This document shows, piece by piece, positions 53,115 through 62,000 of a DNA stretch of 64,000 nucleotides (positions are counted from its first letter, which is position 1; each line of letters begins with the position of its first letter). The notes below the pieces were generated by a model, which saw only the letters and a list, made by a program, of their open reading frames with translations, did no database searches and was not told where the DNA came from. The DNA is taken from the NCBI GenBank assembly GCA_023419315.1, contig JAEZYE010000018.1, positions 1 through 64,000 of the forward strand, written 5' to 3'. Source of the stretch: Pseudomonadota bacterium (GTDB lineage: Bacteria; Pseudomonadota; Gammaproteobacteria; Xanthomonadales; Xanthomonadaceae). A program made the translations under genes and the position numbers.

Positions 53115-54462
53115 GCATGGCGTAGGCGCTGCGCAACGCCATCGCTTCACCGCCCGCCGGACGGCCCGGACGATCACTGTCGTTCCAGGCGTAGACGTCC
53201 AGATGCGCCCACTTCTGCGTGGCGGGGAGGAAGCGTTCCAGATAGAGCGCAGCGGTTACCGCGCCGGCCATGCGTGAACCGGCGTTGGCGATGTCGGCGA
53301 CATGGCTGGTGAGATAGCGCAGGTACGGCCGCCACAGCGGCATGCGCCAGACCGGATCGCGCACCTGTTCACCCGCGCTGATCCACGCGTGGGCCAGCGC
53401 GTCGTCATTGGCGAACAGCGCCGGCAGGTCCGGACCGAGCGCGATGCGCGCGGCGCCGGTGAGGGTGGCGAAATCAAGCACGATGTCCGGCGACTGTTCA
53501 CCGGCGAACGTCAGCGCGTCGCAGAGGATGACGCGGCCCTCTGCATCCGTGTTGTCGATCTCCACGCTGATGCCCTGACGCGTGGCGATGACTTCGCCCG
53601 GCCGGAACGCGTCCGGGCCGATGGCGTTCTCCACGGCAGGAATCAGCACGCTGAGGCGCACCGGCAACGCTCGCGACATGATCAGGCCGGCCAGCGCGAG
53701 CGCATGCGCGGCGCCGCCCATGTCCTTCTTCATGTTGCGCATGCCGTCGGCGGGCTTGATGTCCAGTCCGCCGGTATCGAAACAGACGCCCTTGCCGACC
53801 AGGGTGACGAGCGGATGCGCGTCATCGCCCCAGCTGAAATGGATCAGGCGCGGCGCGCGATGGGATGCGCGTCCGACCGCATGGATCGCCGGAAAATTCA
53901 GAGCAAGCAGTTCGTCACCGACGATGACTTCGAAACGTGCGCCGTGCGCCCCGGCGATCTCGCGCGCGGCGGCTTCGAGCTGTTCCGGCCCCATGTGCTC
54001 GGTCGGCGTGTTGACCCAGTCGCGCACGCGCACGCTGGCGGTCAGCAGATCCGCGGCCTCTTCATCGAACTGCGGCAGCCACAGTTGCGCCGGCGCGCGC
54101 GCGGCGTTCTTGTAACGCGTGAAGCGATACGCGCCCAGGCCCCAACCCAATTGCAGTGCGGCGCGCTGCGTATCGGCAAGTTCGCCTTCCACTTTCCAGA
54201 CGCCAGCCGGCAGGCCGAACGGCGCGTGTGCATAGCTGAGCGGATCCAGCGGGTCGCCGATGCCGATTACCGCGCCAGCCATACCGTGTTCGCCCGGCAG
54301 CAACACCAGGCTGCCGGCCGCCGCGGTGAAGTTCTGCGCCGTCAGCCACTGCTGCACTGCCTGCGGCTGCGCATCGCGCCAGCTTTCCCACCGCCCGCGC
54401 TCGAGCAGGTGCAGCGGCAGCGCGGATGCATCGTCGTCGGTGTAGGCGTGGGTGAGGCTCAT
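53095..54462 (-). CDS. M17 leucyl aminopeptidase family protein (PepB-like)
   Basis: A 455-residue metallopeptidase that removes N-terminal residues from peptides. Two zinc ions are bound by residues in GKGVCFDTGGLDIKPADGMRNMKKDMGGAAHALAL and NTDAEGRVILCDAL. The N-terminal domain is short and divergent from PepA. It has no signal peptide, so it is cytoplasmic. It starts 4 bases before the HAD gene ends (ATGA overlap), so both are co-translated. Its 3' end overlaps the convergent diguanylate cyclase gene. Confidence 0.9.
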   Translation of the reverse strand: MSLTHAYTDDDASALPLHLLERGRWESWRDAQPQAVQQWLTAQNFTAAAGSLVLLPGEHGMAGAVIGIGDPLDPLSYAHAPFGLPAGVWKVEGELADTQRAALQLGWGLGAYRFTRYKNAARAPAQLWLPQFDEEAADLLTASVRVRDWVNTPTEHMGPEQLEAAAREIAGAHGARFEVIVGDELLALNFPAIHAVGRASHRAPRLIHFSWGDDAHPLVTLVGKGVCFDTGGLDIKPADGMRNMKKDMGGAAHALALAGLIMSRALPVRLSVLIPAVENAIGPDAFRPGEVIATRQGISVEIDNTDAEGRVILCDALTFAGEQSPDIVLDFATLTGAARIALGPDLPALFANDDALAHAWISAGEQVRDPVWRMPLWRPYLRYLTSHVADIANAGSRMAGAVTAALYLERFLPATQKWAHLDVYAWNDSDRPGRPAGGEAMALRSAYAMLKARYS

Positions 54463-55196
54463 GCGCGTGCGGGCTCCACAATGAAATCGGGATGGGCGTC
54501 CAGCCAGTCGGCCAGCGCGGTCAGCGTGTCAAATTCGAGATCCGGGCGCCGGTCTTCATGCGGCCAGCGAGCGCACTGCCCGGCGTCGTCGAAGCGGTTG
54601 ATCCAGCAAGTGCGAAGACCGGCGCGCGCGGCGCCGACGACATCCAGTTCGATGTCGTCGCCGACGTGAAGCACCTGCCCGGGCACAACGCCCAGTCGAT
54701 CGCACGCGGCCAGGAAGATGCCGGGCTCCGGCTTGGCCGCGCCGTGTTCGCGCGCGCCGAGCTGGAATGCAAAATGCTGCGACAGGCCGATGCGTTGCAG
54801 ATCGGCATTGCCGTTGGTCACCGCCGCCACCGGCAGGCGCGCCGCGATGCGCATCAGCGCGTCAATCGCATCGGGATAGCATTCGACCTGGTTGCGGGCG
54901 GCGTAGAACGCGTCGTAGGCCGCATCCAGCAATTCCGGGTCCGCGCCACTTTCGTGCAGTGCGCGTTGCAGCGTGAGGCGGCGCAGCGCACTCAGATCGT
55001 GCAGCAGTTCGGGATGGGTGCGGAATGTTTCGTCACGCAGGTCGCGCATGCGTTCGATCGGAAACAGCTCCGCGGTGCGCGGGCTGTGTTCCTGCATCCA
55101 GGCGTGCAACACCTGCTCGATCCGCGCGCCGATGGGCGCGAAGGGCCAGAGGGTGTCGTCGAGGTCGAGGGTGATGGCGCGGACGGGAAAGCTCAC
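54459..55196 (-). CDS. HAD-family hydrolase (subfamily IA, YigB-like)
   Basis: A 245-residue phosphatase-like protein of the HAD superfamily. Motif I is DLDDTLWP (nucleophile D11), motif II VTNGN, motif III the lysine in GAAKPEPGIF and motif IV HVGDDIELDV. It resembles YigB, a FMN phosphatase in E. coli, but the substrate cannot be assigned. It is the first gene of a two-gene leftward operon with the M17 peptidase. The start at 55196 gives the standard N-terminus MSFPVRAITLDLDDTL. Confidence 0.85.
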   Translation of the reverse strand: MSFPVRAITLDLDDTLWPFAPIGARIEQVLHAWMQEHSPRTAELFPIERMRDLRDETFRTHPELLHDLSALRRLTLQRALHESGADPELLDAAYDAFYAARNQVECYPDAIDALMRIAARLPVAAVTNGNADLQRIGLSQHFAFQLGAREHGAAKPEPGIFLAACDRLGVVPGQVLHVGDDIELDVVGAARAGLRTCWINRFDDAGQCARWPHEDRRPDLEFDTLTALADWLDAHPDFIVEPARA

Positions 55197-55255
55197 GCCG
55201 CGATTCTAACGTGTGTCGCCTCGGGCCGGACCCCGCGTAGGCGTAATCGCCGTAC

Positions 55256-56404
55256 TCATTCCAGCAGCCGGGCCCAGCCTTCCATGCCCTCCACGCGAGC
55301 GAACACCAGCTTCACGCAGACAAGAAGGGGTACCGCCAGCAGCAGGCCGATGATTCCCCACGCCGAGCCGAACAGCATCAGCGCCAGGATCAGCACCAGC
55401 GGCGACAGCGCCATGCGCCGGCCGAGCACGATGGGCGTGACGATCTGCCCCTCCAGCGTATGCAACAGCAGATAGGCCGCCGCCGGCAGCAACGATGTCA
55501 GCGATTCATCGAAGGTGATGAAGCCGACCAGCGCCATCACGATGACGCCGATGAGCGGGCCCACATACGGCGCGAAATTCAGCAGCGCGGCCAGGGTTCC
55601 CCACAACAACGCTTCGGACAGCGGGAAATCCATCAGATACAGAATGCCTGCGTACACCAGCCCGACGATGGTATTGATGACGCTGATCGTCAGCACGTAG
55701 CGCGATACCTCGCGCTCGATGGAATGCAGGATCTCCACGGTGAACTTCTTCTGCTGCCGGCTGGGCAGCAGTGCGATGGCGTGCCGTTGCAGGTTCTCTC
55801 CGTAGACCATGAAGAAGAACGTCAGCAGCACCACGGCCAGGATCGAGGCCAGCAATTTCGGAGTGGTCACGAGAATGCGGTACGGATCGTCCTGCGCCGT
55901 GCGCACGATCTGCGGACGCTTGCCGACCTCGCCGCCGGCGGCGCGCGCGAGGCTTTCCGCGGCCTGGTTGGCGTCCTGCACCGGCTTGGCGAGTTCGCGC
56001 AGCTTCGGCGCGACCTGCCGCAGTTCGCGCGGTGCTTCGCGGAACCATTCCGACGCCGGCGCCCACAATTGCGACCCCAGCATGCCGGCCGCGGTCATGC
56101 CGCCCAGCAGCACCACCAGCGCGCCGAGGAAGCGCGGCAGGTACATCCTTCTCAGCAGCCGGATGATCGGGTTGCCGACCAGGGCGAAAAACGCCGCCAG
56201 CAGCACTGGCAGCACCACGTCCTGCGCGGCCCACAGCGTGTAACCGACGGCGAGCGTCGCCAGCACGATCAACGAAAGCGGAGCGCGCGGGCGTGGCGGA
56301 GGCGGTGCAGGTTCGGGTGCGGCGATGTCCGGCGCACCGGACGCGGGGTCGGTGGGCTCGCCGGGCGGCGCGTCAACGGCGGCGGTGGAAATCGACATCG
56401 TCAA
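55256..56404 (-). CDS. AI-2E family transporter (PerM-like)
   Basis: A 382-residue polytopic membrane protein with about eight hydrophobic segments and a Pro/Ala-rich cytoplasmic N-terminus (about residues 1-40). The AI-2E transporter motifs FFALVGNPIIRLLRR, FLMVYGENLQ-like and NFAPYVGPLIGVIVMALVGFI are seen. The name comes from TqsA, reported to export autoinducer-2; most family members have other or unknown substrates such as sodium/proton exchange. It is monocistronic, 59 bases upstream of the HAD gene. Confidence 0.87.
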   Translation of the reverse strand: MTMSISTAAVDAPPGEPTDPASGAPDIAAPEPAPPPPRPRAPLSLIVLATLAVGYTLWAAQDVVLPVLLAAFFALVGNPIIRLLRRMYLPRFLGALVVLLGGMTAAGMLGSQLWAPASEWFREAPRELRQVAPKLRELAKPVQDANQAAESLARAAGGEVGKRPQIVRTAQDDPYRILVTTPKLLASILAVVLLTFFFMVYGENLQRHAIALLPSRQQKKFTVEILHSIEREVSRYVLTISVINTIVGLVYAGILYLMDFPLSEALLWGTLAALLNFAPYVGPLIGVIVMALVGFITFDESLTSLLPAAAYLLLHTLEGQIVTPIVLGRRMALSPLVLILALMLFGSAWGIIGLLLAVPLLVCVKLVFARVEGMEGWARLLE

Positions 56405-56502
56405 CGGCGCTCCTGCCTGGCATCCGCGCGATTATGAACCGGCGGATCGTGGGAGTGGCGTGATGTCGTTGCGTGCGTGCGCTCGGCGCGGGCGTCGCGC
56501 GA

Positions 56503-56970
56503 TCAACGCTCGGAGACGTCCGTCGCCGCTTCCGCAGGGGCCGGCGCACGGACCTCATGCAATGTGTCCGGCGGCGGCGGTTGCATTTCGCCGGATGCCT
56601 GTTGGGCGGAAGCGGACGAAGGATTCCCGGTGGCTTCTTCCTGCACGGCCTGCGCGGTGTCGGCCGCTTCGCTTGCCGTATCCGCGGCGACGTTCGCCTG
56701 ATCGGCGGCCGTCGCGGCCTGCAGGCTGGCGAACAGGCTCGAAACCGAACCGATCATCTGCAGCCAGCGTGCGCCGGTCATGCTCTTCATCGGTTCCGCG
56801 CGCCCGGCGAGGAAGCCACTCACCAAGCCGGCCACCATGATGCGGCCCGGCGTCCACGCCTCGCCCCAGATCCTGCGCAGTTCCCGCCAGTGCGTCTGCG
56901 TCTGGATCGCGCGGCCTTCCACGAGTTGCTCGGCCCGTTGCACGCGATGCTGGAGGCGTTCGAAATTCAC
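56503..56970 (-). CDS. Third gene of the YqjD-like operon (unrecognised)
   Basis: A 155-residue protein. It begins NFERLQHRVQRAEQLVEGR, with a basic first third, and has at most one weak hydrophobic stretch (about 44-60, IMVAGLVSGFLAG), then a Glu/Ala/Pro-rich C-terminal half. The start is GTG at 56970, overlapping the preceding stop by 4 bases (GTGA). By position it corresponds to YqjK-like members of yqjDEK operons, but the sequence does not prove it. Confidence 0.62.
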   Translation of the reverse strand: MNFERLQHRVQRAEQLVEGRAIQTQTHWRELRRIWGEAWTPGRIMVAGLVSGFLAGRAEPMKSMTGARWLQMIGSVSSLFASLQAATAADQANVAADTASEAADTAQAVQEEATGNPSSASAQQASGEMQPPPPDTLHEVRAPAPAEAATDVSER

Positions 56971-57434
56971 CGCGCCGCCTCGTCGTCGTCTTCTTTCTCG
57001 TCGAACAATCCCAACCGATGCAACTGACGGCGGGTGGCGTGCATGCCGGTGTGGTCGAAGTAGTGGCCGACGCGCCATGCGGCGAAGAGGGTGACCAGGA
57101 TGCTCAACCCCGCGGCGAACGACAGCGACGCGAGCCACGACCAGCCGAAACTCTGCAACAGCGCAATCAATGCGCCCGCCAACAGCAGCCACGCAGACGC
57201 GCCGAACACGATCGCCACGCCCGCCCATGCCAGTCCGCGCCCGAACGCACTGCGGGCCAGCGCAATATCGGCGGACACCAGACGACGCAGCGCGCGTCCG
57301 GTGTCCTTGGCCGAGCCCAGTGCGTCCTTGCCGCTCTGGCCGACGCGGCGCAGGCTTTCTTCGAGTCCCGGCGTTGCGGGGGGCTCGCCGGAGCTTTCCT
57401 CCGGCGACGGTGCGGCGGTCTGCTCGTCGGTCAC
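56967..57434 (-). CDS. Phage-holin-family/YqjE-like membrane protein
   Basis: A 155-residue protein with a charged, Pro- and Glu-rich N-terminus (about residues 1-60), two hydrophobic segments (about 70-125, GLAWAGVAIVFGASAWLLLAGALIALLQ and a second after FGW), and a C-terminal acidic tail. It matches the phage holin/YqjE superfamily (DUF1469), which in E. coli forms a membrane operon with YqjD. Despite the name it is not a phage lysis gene; no phage neighbours occur. The start is GTG at 57434. Confidence 0.72.
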   Translation of the reverse strand: MTDEQTAAPSPEESSGEPPATPGLEESLRRVGQSGKDALGSAKDTGRALRRLVSADIALARSAFGRGLAWAGVAIVFGASAWLLLAGALIALLQSFGWSWLASLSFAAGLSILVTLFAAWRVGHYFDHTGMHATRRQLHRLGLFDEKEDDDEAAR

Positions 57435-57442
57435 GCGGAGAC

Positions 57443-57814
57443 TTACTTGTCGCCGCCGCTGCGCGCCAGCTTGGCGATGATCCAGCCGGCGGCGAACGCG
57501 ACACCGAAGGAGGCCAGCGGACGTTCGCGGATCAGCTCGGCCGCGCTGTCGATCAGATCGCGGCCCTTGTCCATCAGCGCGTCCATCTGCTCGCGCGCCG
57601 CCGCGCCGCCGATCTCGGCGGCAGCGATGCCGGACAGCGCACTGTCGGCGAGCTCGGACTTGACCTGCGCCTTGCCCAGGCGCAATTCGTCGGTGGCGGC
57701 GCCGGCCGCGCCCTTGATGGCGTCGCCGGCGGCGGAGGCGGCTGACTTCAGGTGCGAACCGGCTTCGCCCAGGTTGCTCTTGACCGCGTCGGTGGCGGAA
57801 GGATTGGTGCTCAT
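57443..57814 (-). CDS. YqjD/ElaB-like (DUF883) membrane-anchored protein
   Basis: A 123-residue protein with an Ala-rich helical N-terminal two-thirds and a single C-terminal membrane segment, the last 25 or so residues (RPLASFGVAFAAGWIIAKLA). E. coli YqjD and ElaB are C-tail-anchored proteins that bind ribosomes and are induced in stationary phase. AGGAG precedes the ATG by 6 bases. It is first of three tightly spaced genes (9 and then -4 bases). Stationary-phase control is expected from the family but no promoter is assigned. Confidence 0.8.
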   Translation of the reverse strand: MSTNPSATDAVKSNLGEAGSHLKSAASAAGDAIKGAAGAATDELRLGKAQVKSELADSALSGIAAAEIGGAAAREQMDALMDKGRDLIDSAAELIRERPLASFGVAFAAGWIIAKLARSGGDK

Positions 57815-57941
57815 GGGGTGCTCCTGCAGTGAGGGGAATGGCCACCGCACTGTAGCGCAGGCGCCCATGAACGCGTTGTCATGAAAGCGGGGAATTCCGC
57901 GCGCGCGAATGAATGACGCGCGCGGTGTTCTGCTTGCCCAG

Positions 57942-59405
57942 TCAACGCATCAGCAGGTTGCCGGAAGTACGCCCGCGCATCACCTGCAGGACCAGTTGCT
58001 CCGGCTTGCGCTCGAAGCTGGCGCGGAAGCCGGCCAGGTCGCTGAACTGGCCGCTGCTGCCCGCCACGATCAGATCGTTCTGGCGCAAGCCGCTGTTCCA
58101 CGCGCGGCTGTTGCGCGTGACGTTGCCGACCTGCAGACCGCCGTTGGCGCCCATGCTGCGCAACTGCTGGCGCGTGGCTTCGTCCAGTTCCTTGAAGGTG
58201 GCGCCGGCCAGGCGCGGATCCAGCGTCGCGCCGTCGACCGAACGCACGCCTTCCTTCAGCGTCGCAGCCAGTTGCAACGGCTTGCCGTCGCGACGCACGT
58301 CCAGGGTGACGCGGCTGCCGACATCCTGCAGGCCCTCGAAGTTGTGCAGCGACGGCGCGTTGTCGATGCGTTGCCCGTTGGCGGCCAGCACCACGTCGCC
58401 CGACTGCAGGCCGGCGGCGGCGGCAGCCGAACCCGGATACACGCGCGTGACCAGCGCACCGCGCGCCACGTCCAGGCCCAGGGCCTTCGCGATGCGATCA
58501 TCGACGTTCTGCGTTTCGATGCCGAGCGTGCCGCGCCGCACTTCGCCATCGCGCACCAGCTGATCCTTGATGTTGCGCGCCATGTTGATCGGGATGGCGA
58601 AGCCCAGGCCGATGTTGCCGGCCATGCTGCCGCGCGGATTGAAGCTGGCGGTATTGATGCCGACCAGCTGCCCCTGCAGGTTCACCAGCGGGCCACCCGA
58701 ATTGCCGGGATTGATCGAGGCGTCGGTCTGGATGAAGTTCTGGAACCCCATCACCGGAATGCCGCTGCGGCCGACCGCCGAAACGATGCCCGAGGTGACC
58801 GTCTGGCCCAGGCCGTAGGGATTGCCCATGGCGACGACGAAATCACCGACCTGCAGCGTGTCGCTGTTGGCGAGCGGAATCGCGGTGAGGTTGTTGGCGG
58901 GAATGCGGATGACGGCGACGTCGGTGTCCGGATCCGAGCCGATGAACTCGGCCTCCATCGTGCGGCCATCGGACAGGGTGACCGACACGCCGTCGGCGTT
59001 CTCGATCACGTGGTGGTTGGTCAGCACCAGTCCCTGCGCGGCATCGATGATCACGCCCGAGCCCAGCGCGCGTTCGACGCGCTCGCGCGGCATGTCGGGA
59101 ATGCCGAAGATGCGGCGGAAGAAGGGGTCGTCGGCCAACGGTCCCAACGGGCTGGCCGTGCGCACCGTCTGGCGGCTGTAGACGCTGACCACGGCCGGCG
59201 TCACGCGCTTGAGCATCGGTGCCAGCGAAGGCACCGCCTGCCCATCGACGGCAGTCGGGAGACTGGCGGCGGCGGGAATCGCGGCAGCCGGCATGGCCTG
59301 GGCGGGTTGCTGGAAAGTCTCGTGCACCGCGGTGGCGGCGAAGCCACCAAAGGCAGCGGCGGCGGTCAGGGCGAGCAGAGTGGGAAACGGTCGCAGGGTT
59401 CGCAT
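57942..59405 (-). CDS. Periplasmic serine protease, Do/DegQ-like (HtrA family)
   Basis: A 487-residue HtrA-family protease with signal peptide (about residues 1-25) and catalytic triad His in LVLTNHHVIENADGV, Asp in SDPDTDVAVIRI and Ser in NPGNSGGPL, followed by two PDZ domains (about 280-375 and 395-487). It degrades misfolded envelope proteins. This is a full-length two-PDZ member like DegP/DegQ rather than DegS. The start at 59405 (MRTLRPFPTLLAL) gives a proper signal peptide; an upstream in-frame ATG (59498) would add a basic leader. A possible sigma-E promoter lies at 59497-59525. Confidence 0.9.
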   Translation of the reverse strand: MRTLRPFPTLLALTAAAAFGGFAATAVHETFQQPAQAMPAAAIPAAASLPTAVDGQAVPSLAPMLKRVTPAVVSVYSRQTVRTASPLGPLADDPFFRRIFGIPDMPRERVERALGSGVIIDAAQGLVLTNHHVIENADGVSVTLSDGRTMEAEFIGSDPDTDVAVIRIPANNLTAIPLANSDTLQVGDFVVAMGNPYGLGQTVTSGIVSAVGRSGIPVMGFQNFIQTDASINPGNSGGPLVNLQGQLVGINTASFNPRGSMAGNIGLGFAIPINMARNIKDQLVRDGEVRRGTLGIETQNVDDRIAKALGLDVARGALVTRVYPGSAAAAAGLQSGDVVLAANGQRIDNAPSLHNFEGLQDVGSRVTLDVRRDGKPLQLAATLKEGVRSVDGATLDPRLAGATFKELDEATRQQLRSMGANGGLQVGNVTRNSRAWNSGLRQNDLIVAGSSGQFSDLAGFRASFERKPEQLVLQVMRGRTSGNLLMR

Positions 59406-59496
59406 TGCGGCAGTCGTAATGGATGTGCGGAGGGAAAAAAAGAGCGCGCGAGCGGGTCGTTGGCGTGCCCGTCCGCTCGGCGCGACGAGTGTGCGC

Positions 59497-59525
59497 ATCG
59501 ACCGTTAAACCCGCAATGAAGTTCC
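59497..59525 (-). promoter_or_regulatory. Possible sigma-E promoter of the DegQ-like gene
   Basis: On the minus strand GGAACTT (59519-59525) is followed after 17 bases by TCGAT (59497-59501). The -35 is a perfect RpoE element; the -10 (consensus near TCnAA) is weak. Envelope-stress control of HtrA proteases is established in related bacteria. Confidence 0.4.
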
Positions 59526-59592
59526 ACGCAGGAGGCTCGCGCGTTCCACCGGATCCACCTGATTCGCAACGAAAAAAATTCTCACATTTGGA

Positions 59593-59621
59593 TTGACAGG
59601 GGGCAGGGGCGGGGGTAGCTT
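59593..59621 (+). promoter_or_regulatory. Sigma-70 promoter of nrdJa
   Basis: Perfect -35 TTGACA (59593-59598), a 17-base spacer that is almost all G, and -10 TAGCTT (59616-59621). The inferred start is about 59628, giving a leader of about 219 bases before the nrdJa start codon. Confidence 0.65.
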
Positions 59622-59636
59622 GGCGCTCTCGCGTTT

Positions 59637-59652
59637 CCACTAGATATAGCGG
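59637..59652 (+). promoter_or_regulatory. NrdR-box-like site
   Basis: CCACTAGATATAGCGG agrees at 12 of 16 positions with the NrdR box ACACwATATATwGTGT. NrdR represses ribonucleotide reductase genes when dNTPs are plentiful. A second box at the usual helical spacing was not seen, and the site lies just after the predicted start rather than over the promoter. Confidence 0.5.
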
Positions 59653-59653
59653 T

Positions 59654-59846
59654 TTCGCTCGGGGCAGCCCCAAGTGCTGGGGTTTTCAAGCGATGCAGAA
59701 TGCGGTTCCGGTTCCGGTGTCACACGGTGAGGAACAGGCGGTGAGTGCGACTCCCGCAGCCCGGTCCGGGCCCTCGCACGCTCGTTCCGGAAACGCCACG
59801 AACAACAAGAAAAGCGTCAGGTCAGGACCAAGGAGAACGACAGACA
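59654..59846 (+). ncRNA. Structured 5' leader of nrdJa (candidate nrdJ-motif RNA)
   Basis: The leader can fold into at least three helices: CCCCA/TGGGG (59668-59682); GTTCC/GGAAC (59711-59735) with an inner GTG/CAC; and a two-part helix with GTGCGA/TCGCAC outside (59745-59750 / 59774-59779) and GCCC/GGGC inside (59759-59771). A structured RNA upstream of class II reductase genes has been described under the name nrdJ motif in proteobacteria; I cannot test whether this matches it. Parts (GGAAC..GCGGTG..) recall cobalamin riboswitches, but the usual B12 box is absent. Confidence 0.5.
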
Positions 59847-62000
59847 ATGAGCACGGTGCGCCTTGAGGCGGTCAAGACAGCCAACATCGGGAGCGAAATC
59901 CCCATGCAACCGGCATCGCAAGACATCTGGGACAAGAAGTACCGCCTGAAGACCAAGCAGGGCGAAGCCATCGATGCGGACATCGACGGCACCTACCAGC
60001 GCGTCGCCCGCGCCCTGGCCGACGCCGAGGCCACGCCGGAAAAGCGCAGCTACTGGTACGAGCGTTTCGTGTGGGCGCTGCGCCGCGGAGCGATCCCCGC
60101 CGGCCGCATCACCTCCAATGCCGGCGCCCAGCAGCACAAGCCGGCCACCAGCACGATCAACTGCACCGTCTCCGGCACCATCGAGGATTCGATGGACGGC
60201 ATCCTGGAGAAGGTCCACGAAGCCGGCCTGACCCTGAAAGCGGGTTGCGGCATCGGCTATGAATTCTCGACGCTGCGTCCGAAGGGTGCGTTCGTCGCCG
60301 GTGCGGGCGCATACACGTCCGGCCCGATGTCCTTCATGGATATCTACGACAAGATGTGCTTCACCGTGTCCTCCGCCGGCGGTCGCCGCGGTGCGCAGAT
60401 GGGCACGTTCGATGTCTCGCACCCGGACGTGAAGGATTTCATCCGCGCCAAGCGCGAAGACGGACGCCTGCGCCAGTTCAACCTGTCGCTGCTGATCACC
60501 GACGGTTTCATGGAAGCGGTGGACAAGGACGCCGATTGGCCGCTGGTGTTCCCGGTCAATGTGAAGGAAAAGGGCGATCTCGACGTCAACGACGCCAGCC
60601 AGGTCGTCTGGCGCGACTGGCCGACCCACAAGAATTACGTCGTGCGCGACGACGGCCTGGTGGCCTGCAAGATCTACGGCCACATCCGTGCCCGTCATCT
60701 GTGGGACATGATCATGGTCTCGACGTACGACTACGCCGAGCCGGGCTTCATCCTGATCGATCGCGTCAACGAGATGAACAACAACTGGTGGTGCGAGACC
60801 ATCCGCGCCACCAACCCCTGCGGCGAGCAGCCGCTGCCGCCCTACGGCGCCTGCCTGCTGGGCTCGGTCAACCTGACCACCTTCGTGCGCGACCCCTTCA
60901 CCGACCAGGCCCGTTTCGACTGGGAGGAATACAAGGAAGTCGTGCGCGTGTTCACCCGCATGCTGGACAACGTGGTCGAAGTGAACGGCCTGCCGCTGCC
61001 ACAGCAGCAGGCGGAGATCCTGCGCAAGCGCCGCCACGGCATGGGCTTCCTGGGCCTGGGCAGCACGCTGACCATGCTCAAGCACAAGTACGGCAGCGCC
61101 GAGTCCTGCGAGTTCACCGAAGCCATCGCCCGCGAGATGGCCGTGGCCGGCTGGGAAATGGGCCTGGCCCTGGCGAAGGAGAAGGGTCCGGCGCCGATCA
61201 TGGACGAGCTGTTCACCGTCACCGCCGCCATGCTGCGCCAGCGCCCGGAAATGGCGAAGGACGGCTGGAAGGTCGGCCAGGAGATCCCCGGCAAGGTGCT
61301 GCACGCCAAGTACAGCCGCTACATGCAGCGCGTGGCCGAAGTCGCGCCCGACCTGGTGGACGAGCTGGCCGAAGTCGGCAGCCGCTTCACCCACCACAGC
61401 TCCATCGCGCCCACCGGCACCATCAGCCTGTCGCTGGCCAACAACGCCAGCAACGGCATCGAGCCCTCGTTCGCGCACCACTACAGCCGCAACGTGATCC
61501 GCGAAGGCAAGAAGTCCAAGGAGAAGGCGGACGTCTACTCCTACGAGCTGCTGGCCTACCGCGAACTGGTCAACCCCAAGGCCATGCCGTTCTCGGACGA
61601 CCCGGAAGCCAAACTGCCCGACTACTTCATCGCCGCCGACGACATCTCCCCCAAGGAGCACGTGGACGTGCAGGCCGCCGCGCAGAAGTGGGTGGACAGC
61701 TCCATCTCCAAGACCGCCAACGTGCCCACGGACTACCCGTACGAGCAGTTCAAGGACATCTACCGCTACGCCCACCAGCAGGGCCTGAAGGGCTGCACCA
61801 CGTTCCGCTTCAACCCGGCCGCCTTCCAGGGCGTGCTGGTGAAGGAAGCCGACCTGGAGAACACCACCTACCGCTTCGAGCTGGAAGACGGCAACGTCAT
61901 CGAGGTCAAGGGCAACGAGCAGATCGAGTACGACGGCGAGATGCACACCGCCGCCAACCTGTTCGATGCGTTGAAGGAAGGGTATTACGGCAAGTTCTGA
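59847..62000 (+). CDS. nrdJa: Adenosylcobalamin-dependent ribonucleotide reductase, catalytic part (NrdJa)
   Basis: A 717-residue class II ribonucleotide reductase large fragment that reduces ribonucleotides to deoxyribonucleotides, using vitamin B12 to make the radical. Landmarks: ATSTINCTVSGTI with an active-site Cys, SSAGGRRGAQMG, NPCGEQPLPPYGACLLGSVNL with the radical-bearing Cys and general-base Asn/Glu region, and APTGTISLSLANNASNGIEPSF. It ends at KEGYYGKF without the C-terminal redox cysteines; these are on the separate NrdJb (63241). The start at 59847 has AGGAG upstream. In Pseudomonas aeruginosa the reductase is split in the same way, with the parts nearly adjacent. Confidence 0.9.
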   Translation: MSTVRLEAVKTANIGSEIPMQPASQDIWDKKYRLKTKQGEAIDADIDGTYQRVARALADAEATPEKRSYWYERFVWALRRGAIPAGRITSNAGAQQHKPATSTINCTVSGTIEDSMDGILEKVHEAGLTLKAGCGIGYEFSTLRPKGAFVAGAGAYTSGPMSFMDIYDKMCFTVSSAGGRRGAQMGTFDVSHPDVKDFIRAKREDGRLRQFNLSLLITDGFMEAVDKDADWPLVFPVNVKEKGDLDVNDASQVVWRDWPTHKNYVVRDDGLVACKIYGHIRARHLWDMIMVSTYDYAEPGFILIDRVNEMNNNWWCETIRATNPCGEQPLPPYGACLLGSVNLTTFVRDPFTDQARFDWEEYKEVVRVFTRMLDNVVEVNGLPLPQQQAEILRKRRHGMGFLGLGSTLTMLKHKYGSAESCEFTEAIAREMAVAGWEMGLALAKEKGPAPIMDELFTVTAAMLRQRPEMAKDGWKVGQEIPGKVLHAKYSRYMQRVAEVAPDLVDELAEVGSRFTHHSSIAPTGTISLSLANNASNGIEPSFAHHYSRNVIREGKKSKEKADVYSYELLAYRELVNPKAMPFSDDPEAKLPDYFIAADDISPKEHVDVQAAAQKWVDSSISKTANVPTDYPYEQFKDIYRYAHQQGLKGCTTFRFNPAAFQGVLVKEADLENTTYRFELEDGNVIEVKGNEQIEYDGEMHTAANLFDALKEGYYGKF

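Noticed and set aside
56967..57434. Prophage lysis gene (phage holin family name)
   Set aside because: The neighbours are YqjD-like housekeeping membrane proteins and there are no phage structural, integrase or endolysin genes.
59654..59846. Standard cobalamin riboswitch upstream of nrdJa
   Set aside because: Some segments look similar, but the conserved B12 box and the usual long-range layout are not seen. It would also be unusual to repress the B12-dependent enzyme. Kept only as an unnamed structured leader.
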